This document shows, piece by piece, positions 1 to 6,130 of a stretch of DNA of 16,987 nucleotides. Both the position numbers and the translations under genes were made by a program. Source of the DNA: Natronohydrobacter sp. (GTDB lineage: Bacteria; Pseudomonadota; Alphaproteobacteria; Rhodobacterales; Rhodobacteraceae); NCBI GenBank assembly GCA_007117255.1, contig SKGU01000296.1, positions 1 through 16,987 on the forward strand, in the 5' to 3' direction. The notes below the pieces were generated by a model, which saw nothing but the letters and a program-made list of their open reading frames with translations, was not told where the DNA came from and ran no database searches. Each line of letters starts with the position of its first letter. Positions within the stretch are counted from its first letter, which is position 1.

Positions 1-22
1 GCTGCCCAACCGGAACAGGTCG

Positions 23-313
23 CTAGCGGCGATGGATGACCCCGGCATTGGCACTCCTGCGCTGGAATTCACTTGCGTCAAAGATGGATTCAATTTGCAA
101 AAGCGTCCAGCCGGAACGCGCAATAACCGGAGCAGCATAGCTGAAAGCCGCCTGTCTGGACCCACAGGCCGAGGCAGGCAGTTCAACAATCCCGTATTGC
201 AGGCGCAATGGGTTGTCCTGCTTTGCTTTGAAATCTGCATAGCACTGGGCCGAGGCTTGCGTCGCAAGCGCCAGTCCAATCAAAAGTGCAGAAAGGCGGA
301 GAGCGTTTTTCAT
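23..313 (-). CDS. Small secreted protein of unknown function
   Basis: The 96-residue product begins with a clear signal peptide: a short basic start, a hydrophobic run over about residues 6-16, and an ALATQASA cleavage region before QC. This places the mature part, of about 74 residues, in the periplasm or outside the cell. The mature part has two cysteines (QCYADFKAKQDNP and SACGS), which could form a disulfide, and a WTLLQIESIFD stretch. From memory it resembles small secreted hypothetical proteins common in Rhodobacteraceae, but no function is known to me. The C-terminal tail (NAGVIHRR) seems shorter than I recall for relatives and coincides with a short direct repeat, so the 3' end may have been altered. 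No good Shine-Dalgarno sequence precedes the ATG. It is transcribed away from the next secreted-protein gene. Confidence 0.7.
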   Translation of the reverse strand: MKNALRLSALLIGLALATQASAQCYADFKAKQDNPLRLQYGIVELPASACGSRQAAFSYAAPVIARSGWTLLQIESIFDASEFQRRSANAGVIHRR

Positions 314-371
314 GGCGTCAAGGTGACATTGGTGGTGTGGTTATGCAATATCCGCGCCAGTTTGAGCCGAT

Positions 372-384
372 GTTATCGGATAAC
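372..384. promoter_or_regulatory. Short palindrome between divergent genes (possible operator)
   Basis: GTTATC-G-GATAAC is a perfect 13-bp inverted repeat in the 147-bp gap between two divergently read secreted-protein genes, about 60 bp from one start and 80 bp from the other. Its position suits a shared regulator site. The sequence matches no family I can name, and the rest of the gap shows no convincing -35/-10 pair. Confidence 0.25.
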
Positions 385-460
385 CAAAGGGCGTTATTGC
401 CTGTCTTGGTGGTGATGGATGACCCTGCACTCCTGCTTTAGCCATAGTTAGGATGCTTCC

Positions 461-907
461 ATGACCCTCATACCTCAAAGATTGCGACAGCGGGTGACAA
501 CACTGACTGCAGCATGCGCTGTCATCATCACAACGCTTGGTTTCTCATCTGCACCGGCGCAAGCCTCCAGCGACAAGGCGCTGAAGCTCTTGCTTGGGGC
601 CACGGCCGTGGCCATCATCGCGCATGGCGCGTCACGCTCGCATGCTGCGCCGCCCACCCGACATTATCACAAGCCGCATGCGACCCCACCGAAATATTAT
701 CGGCATGCCCCCAGAAACGCGCGTAGATTGCCGCATCAATGCAGCACACGATATGTCTATCGTGGCCAGCGTCACGCCGGATATCTTGGATCATGCCTGC
801 GCCAGTTTGGCGTCCGAAACATACCCCAAACCTGCCATGTTCGCCGCCAGGGCGGGCAGATTTACTCTGCCTCCTGCTTGTCGCGCCATGGGTATCGGCG
901 CGGCTGA
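461..907 (+). CDS. Secreted His/Arg-rich protein of unknown function
   Basis: The 148-residue product has a long signal peptide (residues 1 to about 36, ending SAPAQA before SSDKA). A second hydrophobic stretch, LLLGATAVAIIAHGA (about 43-57), could be a membrane anchor. A histidine/proline-rich linker (about 60-85) follows, then a C-terminal region of about 60 residues with four cysteines in the pattern LPHQC, GSCLRQFG, PQTCHVRR and SASCLSRHGY, suggesting two disulfides. The C-terminal layout resembles small secreted proteins I recall in Rhodobacteraceae. I know of no assigned function; the histidines could bind metal, but that is a guess. An AGGA sequence about 8 bases before the ATG supports this start. 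It ends 47 bp before rnhB, so the two could share a transcript. Confidence 0.7.
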   Translation: MTLIPQRLRQRVTTLTAACAVIITTLGFSSAPAQASSDKALKLLLGATAVAIIAHGASRSHAAPPTRHYHKPHATPPKYYRHAPRNARRLPHQCSTRYVYRGQRHAGYLGSCLRQFGVRNIPQTCHVRRQGGQIYSASCLSRHGYRRG

Positions 908-954
908 GGCTTTCATCTTGTAACTCCGATGACGTTTCGGGCAAGACTGTCTGC

Positions 955-1575
955 ATGGTTTGTGACTTGCCGGATTTCAGCACTGAGCAATGCGCCCTCG
1001 ATCTGGGGGCGTGTTGTGTCGTGGGGGTGGATGAGGTCGGACGCGGCCCTCTGGCAGGACCAGTGACAGCGGCTGCTGTACGCCTCGATCCACATTGTTT
1101 GCCGGAAGGGCTGCGGGATTCCAAGCGGCTCACAACTGCTGCGCGGAACAGGCTGTATGAGCTTATCCTTTCGCAAGCCCAAACTGGTATCGGTCATGCC
1201 AGCCCCGCAGAGATTGATGCGTTCAATATTCTTCAGGCCACATATCTCGCGATGCGCCGCGCCATCGCAGCTCTTCCTTGCCAGCCTGATCATCTGCTGA
1301 TTGACGGCAACCGCTTGCCCCCTGATCTGCCCTGTCCGGCAGTGGCCGTGGTCAAAGGGGATGGCAAGGTCATGTCCATCGCGGCCGCTAGTATTATTGC
1401 CAAGGTGACGCGCGACCGGATCATGGCGGATCTGGATCGTCAGTATCCGGGTTATGGCTGGGCAGAAAATGCGGGTTATCCGACAAAGCGTCACAAAAAT
1501 GCCATAGCAGAACTGGGCCTGACCCCTGAGCATAGACGCTCTTTCGCGCCCATACGCAAAATCTTGTGTCTATAG
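955..1575 (+). CDS. rnhB: Ribonuclease HII
   Basis: This enzyme cleaves the RNA strand of RNA/DNA hybrids and starts removal of misincorporated ribonucleotides from DNA in the cytoplasm. The 206-residue product carries the family motifs in order: VGVDEVGRGPLAGPV (catalytic D26 and E27), DSKRLT, LLIDGNR (D117), VVKGDGK (D136), then SIAAASIIAKVTRDRIM and GYGWAENAGYPTKRH. The D-E-D-D set aligns with the E. coli residues D16, E17, D108 and D126. The reading frame stays open far upstream, but the ATG at 955 lies just after the previous gene and gives the usual family length. Its Shine-Dalgarno is weak, so the start is less certain than the identity. In this group rnhB commonly sits next to ccrM, as here. 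Confidence 0.95.
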   Translation: MVCDLPDFSTEQCALDLGACCVVGVDEVGRGPLAGPVTAAAVRLDPHCLPEGLRDSKRLTTAARNRLYELILSQAQTGIGHASPAEIDAFNILQATYLAMRRAIAALPCQPDHLLIDGNRLPPDLPCPAVAVVKGDGKVMSIAAASIIAKVTRDRIMADLDRQYPGYGWAENAGYPTKRHKNAIAELGLTPEHRRSFAPIRKILCL

Positions 1576-1604
1576 GTTACATGAAGAAAACTTTTTAAAG
1601 CGCT

Positions 1605-1642
1605 GATTCAAATAGAAATTGACGCCGAATCGGCTTTGACTC
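1605..1642. promoter_or_regulatory. Cluster of three GANTC sites upstream of ccrM
   Basis: Three GANTC sites, the target of the downstream methyltransferase, lie at 1605-1609 (GATTC), 1627-1631 (GAATC) and 1638-1642 (GACTC). They are 22 and 11 bp apart, that is, two and one helical turns. The middle site sits in an 11-bp palindrome, GCCGA-A-TCGGC (1624-1634). A weak promoter, TTGACG (1619-1624), 17 bp, CATCAT (1642-1647), would place two sites in its spacer. In Caulobacter, GANTC methylation in the ccrM promoter region switches the gene off; a similar feedback is inferred here. Only a TTAA half-site for CtrA is visible (1595-1598). Confidence 0.5.
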
Positions 1643-1690
1643 ATCATTGCCTTCAACAAGCGCGATAACAGCGCGACAGACGAGGCAGGC

Positions 1691-2794
1691 ATGACAGTGA
1701 CACTCACGGCGCAGGGGGCGGCTATGCTTCCGCTGGACGAAATTCTTGGCGGCGACTGCATTGATGTGATGAACGCGCTGCCAGAGGCCAGCGTGGACCT
1801 GATATTTGCGGATCCGCCCTATAATCTTCAACTTAAAGGCGATCTGCACCGTCCGGACAATAGCCGTGTAGATGCCGTGGATGATGCCTGGGACCAGTTT
1901 GACAGCTTCAAGGCGTATGACCAGTTCACGGCGGCATGGTTGAAAGCTGCGCGCAGGCTTCTGAAGCCGACCGGCGCGCTCTGGGTCATCGGCTCTTATC
2001 ACAACATTTTCCGCGTCGGCACGGCGCTGCAGGATCAGGGCTACTGGATTCTGAATGATGTGATCTGGCGCAAATCGAACCCGATGCCCAATTTCCGTGG
2101 CAAGCGGCTGACCAATGCCCACGAAACCATGATCTGGGCGTCAAAATCCGAGGGCGCGAAATACACGTTCAATTACGAGGCGCTCAAAGAGTTGAATGAA
2201 GGTATTCAGATGCGCTCGGACTGGGTGCTGCCGATCTGCTCAGGCCATGAGCGGTTGAAAGACGATCAGGGCGACAAGGCGCATCCGACCCAGAAGCCGG
2301 AATCATTGCTGCACCGCGTCCTTGTCGGCTCGACCAATCCTGGCGATGTTGTCCTTGATCCGTTCTTCGGAACCGGGACAACCGGGGCAGTCGCAAAGAT
2401 GTTGGGGCGGCATTACATCGGTATCGAACGCGAAGAAAAGTACCGCGAGGTGGCGGTAAAGCGGCTCAAGCAGGTGCGTCCACTCGACAAGTCGGCGCTG
2501 GAAACCACCGTATCAAAACGTGCACAGCCGCGTGTCGCTTTCGGCCAGCTTGTCGAGCGCGGTTTGCTGCGCCCCGGCGAAGTTCTGGTCAATCCGCGTG
2601 GAAAGGCTGCCAAGGTGCGTGTTGACGGCTCGCTTGTCTCGGCTGAACATCGTGGTTCGATCCATCAGGTTGGCGCTGCTCTGGAAAACGCGCCGTCGTG
2701 CAATGGCTGGACCTATTGGCAATTCCGCCGCGACGGCCAGCTGATCCCGATCGATGTGCTGCGCCAGCAGATCCGTGCGGAAATGCACGACTGA
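1691..2794 (+). CDS. ccrM: Cell-cycle DNA adenine methyltransferase CcrM (GANTC)
   Basis: This beta-class N6-adenine methyltransferase methylates the adenine in GANTC after replication, which in alphaproteobacteria couples chromosome methylation state to cell-cycle transcription. The 367-residue product shows motif IV ADPPYNLQLKGD early (DPPY about residues 41-44), the SYHNIFRVG and WRKSNPMPNFRGKR stretches typical of CcrM, HPTQKPESLLHRV, and the SAM-binding motif I DPFFGTGTTG (about 223-232). A C-terminal region of about 80 residues (SKRAQPRVAFGQLVERG through SCNGWTYWQFRRDG) matches the CcrM-specific DNA-recognition extension. No partner restriction enzyme is present, consistent with a solitary regulatory enzyme. 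GAGG five bases before the ATG at 1691 supports this start. The ATG at 1724 (MLPLDEILGGDC), which also has a purine-rich leader, matches the Caulobacter N-terminus and is an alternative. Confidence 0.95.
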   Translation: MTVTLTAQGAAMLPLDEILGGDCIDVMNALPEASVDLIFADPPYNLQLKGDLHRPDNSRVDAVDDAWDQFDSFKAYDQFTAAWLKAARRLLKPTGALWVIGSYHNIFRVGTALQDQGYWILNDVIWRKSNPMPNFRGKRLTNAHETMIWASKSEGAKYTFNYEALKELNEGIQMRSDWVLPICSGHERLKDDQGDKAHPTQKPESLLHRVLVGSTNPGDVVLDPFFGTGTTGAVAKMLGRHYIGIEREEKYREVAVKRLKQVRPLDKSALETTVSKRAQPRVAFGQLVERGLLRPGEVLVNPRGKAAKVRVDGSLVSAEHRGSIHQVGAALENAPSCNGWTYWQFRRDGQLIPIDVLRQQIRAEMHD

Positions 2795-2852
2795 TCCACA
2801 GTTTTCAAAGTTACCGCCGGTGTCCCGTGTTACCCGCCGGGATGCCCACTGA

Positions 2853-2878
2853 CCCCGCCTTTGTGGCGGGGTTTTTTT
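2853..2878 (+). terminator. Rho-independent terminator of ccrM
   Basis: A perfect 7-bp GC stem, CCCCGCC (2853-2859) pairing with GGCGGGG (2865-2871), encloses a 5-base loop and is followed directly by seven T (2872-2878). It lies about 60 bp after the ccrM stop codon. Confidence 0.92.
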
Positions 2879-2900
2879 CATCATCTTGCCTCAAATACTC

Positions 2901-2924
2901 AAAAAACGCCCCCGTCAGGGGGCG
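2901..2924 (-). terminator. Rho-independent terminator of the minus-strand AhpD-like gene
   Basis: CGCCCCC (2907-2913) and GGGGGCG (2918-2924) form a 7-bp stem with a GTCA loop. The six A at 2901-2906 read as a T tract on the minus strand. It sits about 37 bp after the stop of the minus-strand gene and, with the ccrM terminator, separates the two convergent units. Confidence 0.88.
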
Positions 2925-2960
2925 CTCTGAAAAAACTTGCGGCGCAGCCGCGCAATCAGG

Positions 2961-3299
2961 TCAAGCTGCAGATAGCTGGTCCCAGCAATCCAGCGCCTTG
3001 CCTGCATACATCACGGCCGGGCCACCCCCCATCTGGATCGCCATGGCCAACACGTCGCCCAGTTCCTCGCGGGTGGCACCCGCCTTGATCAGTGCTTCGA
3101 CATGGAATGCGATGCAAGGCTCGCAGCGCACGCCGATGGCGATGCCAAGGGCCACGAATTCCTTTTCCTTGACCCCAAGCACGCCACCCTGCTTGACGGC
3201 CATCGACAATGTGCCAAAGCCCTTCATGGTGTCAGGTATGGTCTTGGCGAGCGCGCGGCTCTTGTCGCGGGTCTCGGCTATGAAAGCTGGGTAGTCCAT
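2961..3299 (-). CDS. AhpD/carboxymuconolactone decarboxylase-like protein
   Basis: The 112-residue product is a single all-helical AhpD-like domain. The conserved core reads KEFVALGIAIGVRCEPCIAFHVEALIKAGATREEL, with a CxxC pair and downstream histidine (RCEPCIAFH), the catalytic layout of alkylhydroperoxidase AhpD-type enzymes, and then a glycine-rich MGGGPAVMYA segment. Peroxide or disulfide redox chemistry is therefore more likely than ring decarboxylation, but the substrate is unknown. The frame is open further upstream; the ATG at 3299 is chosen because GAGGA lies five bases before it and the family normally begins with a similar short N-terminus. The gene follows chrR in the same direction with a 68-bp gap and no terminator, so sigma-E read-through is possible, and an FNR-like box and a palindrome in the gap suggest separate control as well. 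Confidence 0.87.
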   Translation of the reverse strand: MDYPAFIAETRDKSRALAKTIPDTMKGFGTLSMAVKQGGVLGVKEKEFVALGIAIGVRCEPCIAFHVEALIKAGATREELGDVLAMAIQMGGGPAVMYAGKALDCWDQLSAA

Positions 3300-3307
3300 G
3301 GGCGTCC

Positions 3308-3331
3308 TCACATATGATATTTCGCATGTGA
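3308..3331. promoter_or_regulatory. Inverted repeat before the AhpD-like gene
   Basis: TCACAT (3308-3313) and ATGTGA (3326-3331) form an inverted repeat with 12 bp between the arms, about 9-32 bp before the start codon at 3299. A second ATGTGA overlaps at 3331-3336. The repeat overlaps a possible -10 (TATCAT, 3314-3319 on the minus strand) and abuts the ribosome binding site, so it could be a repressor operator or an mRNA hairpin that affects translation. There is no T tract, so a terminator is unlikely. Confidence 0.35.
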
Positions 3332-3357
3332 TGTGACGCGCAACAACCGCTTGCGCT

Positions 3358-3371
3358 TTGATCTGTGTCAA
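3358..3371 (-). promoter_or_regulatory. FNR/FnrL-like box
   Basis: TTGAT (3358-3362), 4 bp, GTCAA (3367-3371) matches the FNR family consensus TTGAT-N4-ATCAA at nine of ten positions. It overlaps the chrR stop codon and lies about 60-70 bp before the AhpD-like start, roughly where an upstream activator would act on a promoter with the possible TATCAT -10. Oxygen-responsive control of that gene is inferred. Confidence 0.45.
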
Positions 3372-4021
3372 ATCCGCAAGAATGGCTGCGCAAGTCTTGG
3401 TAGAACGCCACGGAATTTCAGCGGTGCATCTGTCACGGCCAAGCATATGCAATCCAGACCTGGCTGCGCGATAGGCTGATGCTCCATGTCTTCATCGGCA
3501 ATCTCGATATCGCCACGCTTGAAACAGGCTGTTTCATCGGCGAAAGCCCCCTGAAGTACGAGGGTTAACTCTGTTCCCGAATGCCCATGATCAGGAACTG
3601 CTGCTCCTGCTGGTATATACAGCAGCCGCGCCGTCGCAGCACTTGAGGTCGGCAGGATAGCCTGTTTCACGCCACCGCCAATGCCACGCCATTTCACCGC
3701 ATTAACGCCGCCGCCGACATAGCGCGCCAGGGTTTCAGGCAGGATGGAGTCGCCCAGGCGTGGTGCCGGTGCGCTATTCGCGGGCTCGCCAGTATCGAGC
3801 CGCGCAAGTGTCTCCGCAAGGGCGTCTTTGCCCATGCCGCCGCCCTCGGCATCGCTGATACCTTCCAGAAGCCCGCCGCCGATCGCATCGAAACTGGCCA
3901 ATCTCGCGCGGCAGTCATCGCAAAGCTCGATATGCGCTGCGACGGCAAGACTGAAAGCTTCAGGCAACATGTCCGCCGAATAGGCCATCAGCAATCTGTC
4001 GCTCAGGTGGTGGGTAATCAT
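3368..4021 (-). CDS. chrR: Zinc-containing anti-sigma factor ChrR
   Basis: ChrR holds the ECF sigma factor RpoE inactive in the cytoplasm and is degraded when singlet oxygen appears, freeing the sigma factor. The 217-residue product has the N-terminal zinc anti-sigma domain with the expected ligands H5, H30, C34 and C37 (HIELCDDC), matching H6/H31/C35/C38 in R. sphaeroides ChrR. The C-terminal cupin domain has H145, H147, E151 and H181 (PDHGHSGTE and MEHQP), the second zinc site, and the downstream C191-x-C193 pair. The last residues, LPRLAQPFLRI, also match the family closely. The gene begins 14 bases after rpoE, so the two are almost certainly co-transcribed and autoregulated from the promoter at 4693-4720. 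Confidence 0.96.
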   Translation of the reverse strand: MITHHLSDRLLMAYSADMLPEAFSLAVAAHIELCDDCRARLASFDAIGGGLLEGISDAEGGGMGKDALAETLARLDTGEPANSAPAPRLGDSILPETLARYVGGGVNAVKWRGIGGGVKQAILPTSSAATARLLYIPAGAAVPDHGHSGTELTLVLQGAFADETACFKRGDIEIADEDMEHQPIAQPGLDCICLAVTDAPLKFRGVLPRLAQPFLRI

Positions 4022-4035
4022 GGTCAGTGTCTTTC

Positions 4036-4608
4036 TTAACTCAACGCGTGGCGCAGCCGGTCCAGTGCCAGTCTGATGCGTGATTTGATGGTTCCAAGGG
4101 GCAGGCCTGTCTGCTCGGCAATTTCGCTGTGTGTCAGATCGCCGAAATAGGCGCGCTCTACCATGATGCGCTGCTTTTCCGGCAGACTGGCAATCGCAGC
4201 GCTCAGCAGATCGCTTTCCTGCTGTAGAGCCAGCACATCCAGTTGATCGGGCTCTTCTTCGGGCCCCCAGACCAATTCTTCAGGTTCGGGGCGACGGTCG
4301 CGGCGCAGCATGTCAATTCTACGGTTCCGGGCAATCGTGAAAATCCACGTTGCCACGCTTGCGCGTGCCGGATCGAATTGGCTGGCCTTTCTCCAGACTG
4401 TCACCATCACATCCTGCGCGCATTCTTCCGCCATGGTCTGTGTGGCCCCTGATTTGATCAGAAAGGCTTTGACGCGCGGTGCGAAATGCTCGAACAGTTC
4501 TGTGAAAGCATCTTTATCTTGTTGATCGGCCACCTTTTTGAGAAGGAAAACCCATTCAGTTCCGTTCCGTGCCTTCACTGCTGACTGCCTCTTGTCGCGT
4601 CGTGTCAT
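4036..4608 (-). CDS. rpoE: ECF RNA polymerase sigma factor RpoE (sigma-E, ChrR partner)
   Basis: This group IV sigma factor directs transcription of the singlet-oxygen response. Region 2 runs from AFTELFEHFAPRVKAFLIKSGA through ECAQDVMVTVWRKASQFDP and TWIFTIARNRRIDMLRR. After an acidic linker (PEPEELVWGPEEEPDQ), region 4 reads LPEKQRIMVERAYFGDLTHSEIAEQTGLPLGTIKSRIRLALDRLRH, which includes the helix-turn-helix for the -35 element. The frame is open up to 4755, but the predicted promoter at 4693-4720 would start RNA near 4686, ruling out the most upstream ATGs. The ATG at 4608 gives 190 residues. A GTG at 4578, nine bases after AAGAGG, gives 180 residues, is closer to the R. sphaeroides N-terminus, and may be the true start. 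chrR follows 14 bases downstream. Confidence 0.95.
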   Translation of the reverse strand: MTRRDKRQSAVKARNGTEWVFLLKKVADQQDKDAFTELFEHFAPRVKAFLIKSGATQTMAEECAQDVMVTVWRKASQFDPARASVATWIFTIARNRRIDMLRRDRRPEPEELVWGPEEEPDQLDVLALQQESDLLSAAIASLPEKQRIMVERAYFGDLTHSEIAEQTGLPLGTIKSRIRLALDRLRHALS

Positions 4609-4692
4609 CTCGCGCCGTGCGAATACATTATTCGCAAGGCCCGGCGCTTGTCGAGGCGCGTAAGACGAGTGAGAGGCATCCAACATGAACGA

Positions 4693-4720
4693 GTTACGCA
4701 AGACACTTCCCTGTGGATCA
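4693..4720 (-). promoter_or_regulatory. Sigma-E promoter of rpoE-chrR (autoregulatory)
   Basis: On the minus strand TGATCC (4715-4720) and TAAC (4693-4696) are separated by exactly 18 bp. This fits the R. sphaeroides sigma-E consensus as I recall it (TGATC -35, TAA-rich -10, about 18 bp spacer). The inferred RNA start near 4686 leaves a leader of about 80-110 bases before rpoE. Confidence 0.8.
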
Positions 4721-4768
4721 CAATATATCGCGGAAAAAACCGGAATTGAAATCACATCTTTTCCGGAC

Positions 4769-4796
4769 TGATCCGCCGTTGCGCCCCAAGCGTAAC
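4769..4796 (+). promoter_or_regulatory. Sigma-E promoter of the five-gene stress operon
   Basis: TGATCC (4769-4774), 18 bp, TAAC (4793-4796) repeats the element found for rpoE in the opposite direction, with the same hexamer and spacing. RNA would begin near 4803, about 26 bases before the ATG at 4829, which has AAAAGGA seven bases upstream. Confidence 0.82.
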
Positions 4797-4828
4797 CACC
4801 TCACGAGCTGCTGCAAAAGGATGACCGC

Positions 4829-6130
4829 ATGCCATTCGAACTCAATGATACCCCTGCCCGTAATATCGCGATTATCGGAGGGGGTATCTCCGGGCTTTCT
4901 GCGGCCTATCTGATGTCACAGCGTCACAAGGTCACAGTGTACGAAGCAGAAACACGTTTGGGTGGGCATGCCCGGACCGTGCTGGCGGGAAAACGCCGTG
5001 ATCAGCCTGTGGATACGGGTTTTATCGTCTTTAATTACAGCAACTACCCGCACCTTACGGCGCTGTTCGAGAAACTCGATGTACCGGTGACACCATCCAA
5101 TATGTCCTTTGGCGCGTCTTTTGATGCAGGTCGGTTCGAGTATTCGCTGTCGGGTATTGACGAAGTGTTTGCCACCCGTGCCAATCTGGCGAACCCACGG
5201 TACTGGCGCATGATCCGCGATATCTTGCGTTTCAATAAACAGGGGCTGGGCATAGCACAGGCCAATCCAGGCCTGAGTATAGCTGGACTTCTGAAGCGCC
5301 TGGGTACGGGCGACTGGTTCCGCGAACGCTATCTCCTGCCGTTTTCCGGCGCGATCTGGTCCATGCCAACAGAAAAAGTTCTCGATTTTCCAGCGCATGC
5401 CATGATGGAGTTTTTTCGCAATCATGCGCTATTGGGGTATGATGGCCAGCATCAGTGGTACACTGTTCAGGGTGGGTCGATTGAATATGTGACGCGACTG
5501 ACCGCGTATCTGGACCGCGCCGGCGTCAGTTTGCGCGCCGGAACGCCGGTTCAATCCGTGAGGCGTGGCCCAATGGGCGTCTGGGTCAAGGCGCAAGGTG
5601 CGGATGAAGTGCAGTTCGACGAAGTGATTTTTGCTACGCATTCGGATGTCAGCTTGCGCTTGCTCGCGGATCCCACGGGCGCAGAGACACAAGCATTGGA
5701 TGCCGTGAAATACCAGCCCAATGATGCAATCCTGCATTGCGACACGGCTGTCATGCCAAGGCGGCGCAAATGTTGGTCAAGCTGGGTCTATACCGAGCGG
5801 GGGCCAGAGGACCGCGCGCGTATCTCACTGAGTTACTGGATGAATTCGCTTCAGCCCATCCCGCAGGATGACCCGATGTTTGTCACGCTGAATGCCAATC
5901 TACCCGTGCGCGAGGAATGCATCTACGACACCTACACGTTCTCGCACCCGGTCTATGATCAGGGTGCGCTCGATGCGCAGTCCGCAATTCGCAGCTTCAA
6001 CGGCACGAACCGAACCTGGTATTGTGGTGCATGGATGCGCAACGGTTTTCATGAAGATGGTTTCGCCAGCGCAGTCGATGTGGCACGCGCCATGGACGCG
6101 CGCGCCCGTAAACTGACGGCGGTGGCATGA
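4829..6130 (+). CDS. FAD-dependent oxidoreductase of the sigma-E regulon (candidate fatty-acid desaturase)
   Basis: The 433-residue flavoprotein starts with a Rossmann FAD site, NIAIIGGGISGLSAAYLMSQ (glycines 17-22), followed by the ribose-binding VYEAETRLGGHA and DTGFIVFN (62-69). The amine-oxidase-type C-terminal FAD motif appears as YCGAWMRNGFHEDGFASA (about 395-415). It lacks membrane segments and is probably cytoplasmic or peripherally membrane-bound. By order and sequence it corresponds to R. sphaeroides RSP_1091, a sigma-E target. From memory that cluster is tied to furan fatty acid formation, in which a desaturase, UfaD, acts on methylated vaccenoyl chains in phospholipids; I am not certain which gene carries which name. 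It heads the operon behind a sigma-E promoter and overlaps the next gene by ATGA, implying translational coupling. Confidence 0.9.
   Translation: MPFELNDTPARNIAIIGGGISGLSAAYLMSQRHKVTVYEAETRLGGHARTVLAGKRRDQPVDTGFIVFNYSNYPHLTALFEKLDVPVTPSNMSFGASFDAGRFEYSLSGIDEVFATRANLANPRYWRMIRDILRFNKQGLGIAQANPGLSIAGLLKRLGTGDWFRERYLLPFSGAIWSMPTEKVLDFPAHAMMEFFRNHALLGYDGQHQWYTVQGGSIEYVTRLTAYLDRAGVSLRAGTPVQSVRRGPMGVWVKAQGADEVQFDEVIFATHSDVSLRLLADPTGAETQALDAVKYQPNDAILHCDTAVMPRRRKCWSSWVYTERGPEDRARISLSYWMNSLQPIPQDDPMFVTLNANLPVREECIYDTYTFSHPVYDQGALDAQSAIRSFNGTNRTWYCGAWMRNGFHEDGFASAVDVARAMDARARKLTAVA

Noticed and set aside
739..954. Upstream extension of the rnhB reading frame
   Set aside because: It overlaps the preceding secreted-protein gene in another frame and adds 72 residues unlike any RNase HII N-terminus.
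615..1133. Long antisense reading frames opposite rnhB and other genes
   Set aside because: These are shadow frames common in GC-rich DNA; they show no recognisable domains and no ribosome binding sites.
1595..1598. TTAA as a CtrA binding site upstream of ccrM
   Set aside because: The second half-site expected seven bases later reads ATTC, so only a half-site exists; not enough to call a CtrA box.
2853..2924. One large bidirectional terminator
   Set aside because: The two hairpins have unrelated stems and each has its T tract on only one strand, so they are two separate terminators.
3300..3452. N-terminal extension of the AhpD-like protein
   Set aside because: It overlaps the end of chrR and the intergenic regulatory sites, while the ATG at 3299 has a good ribosome binding site.
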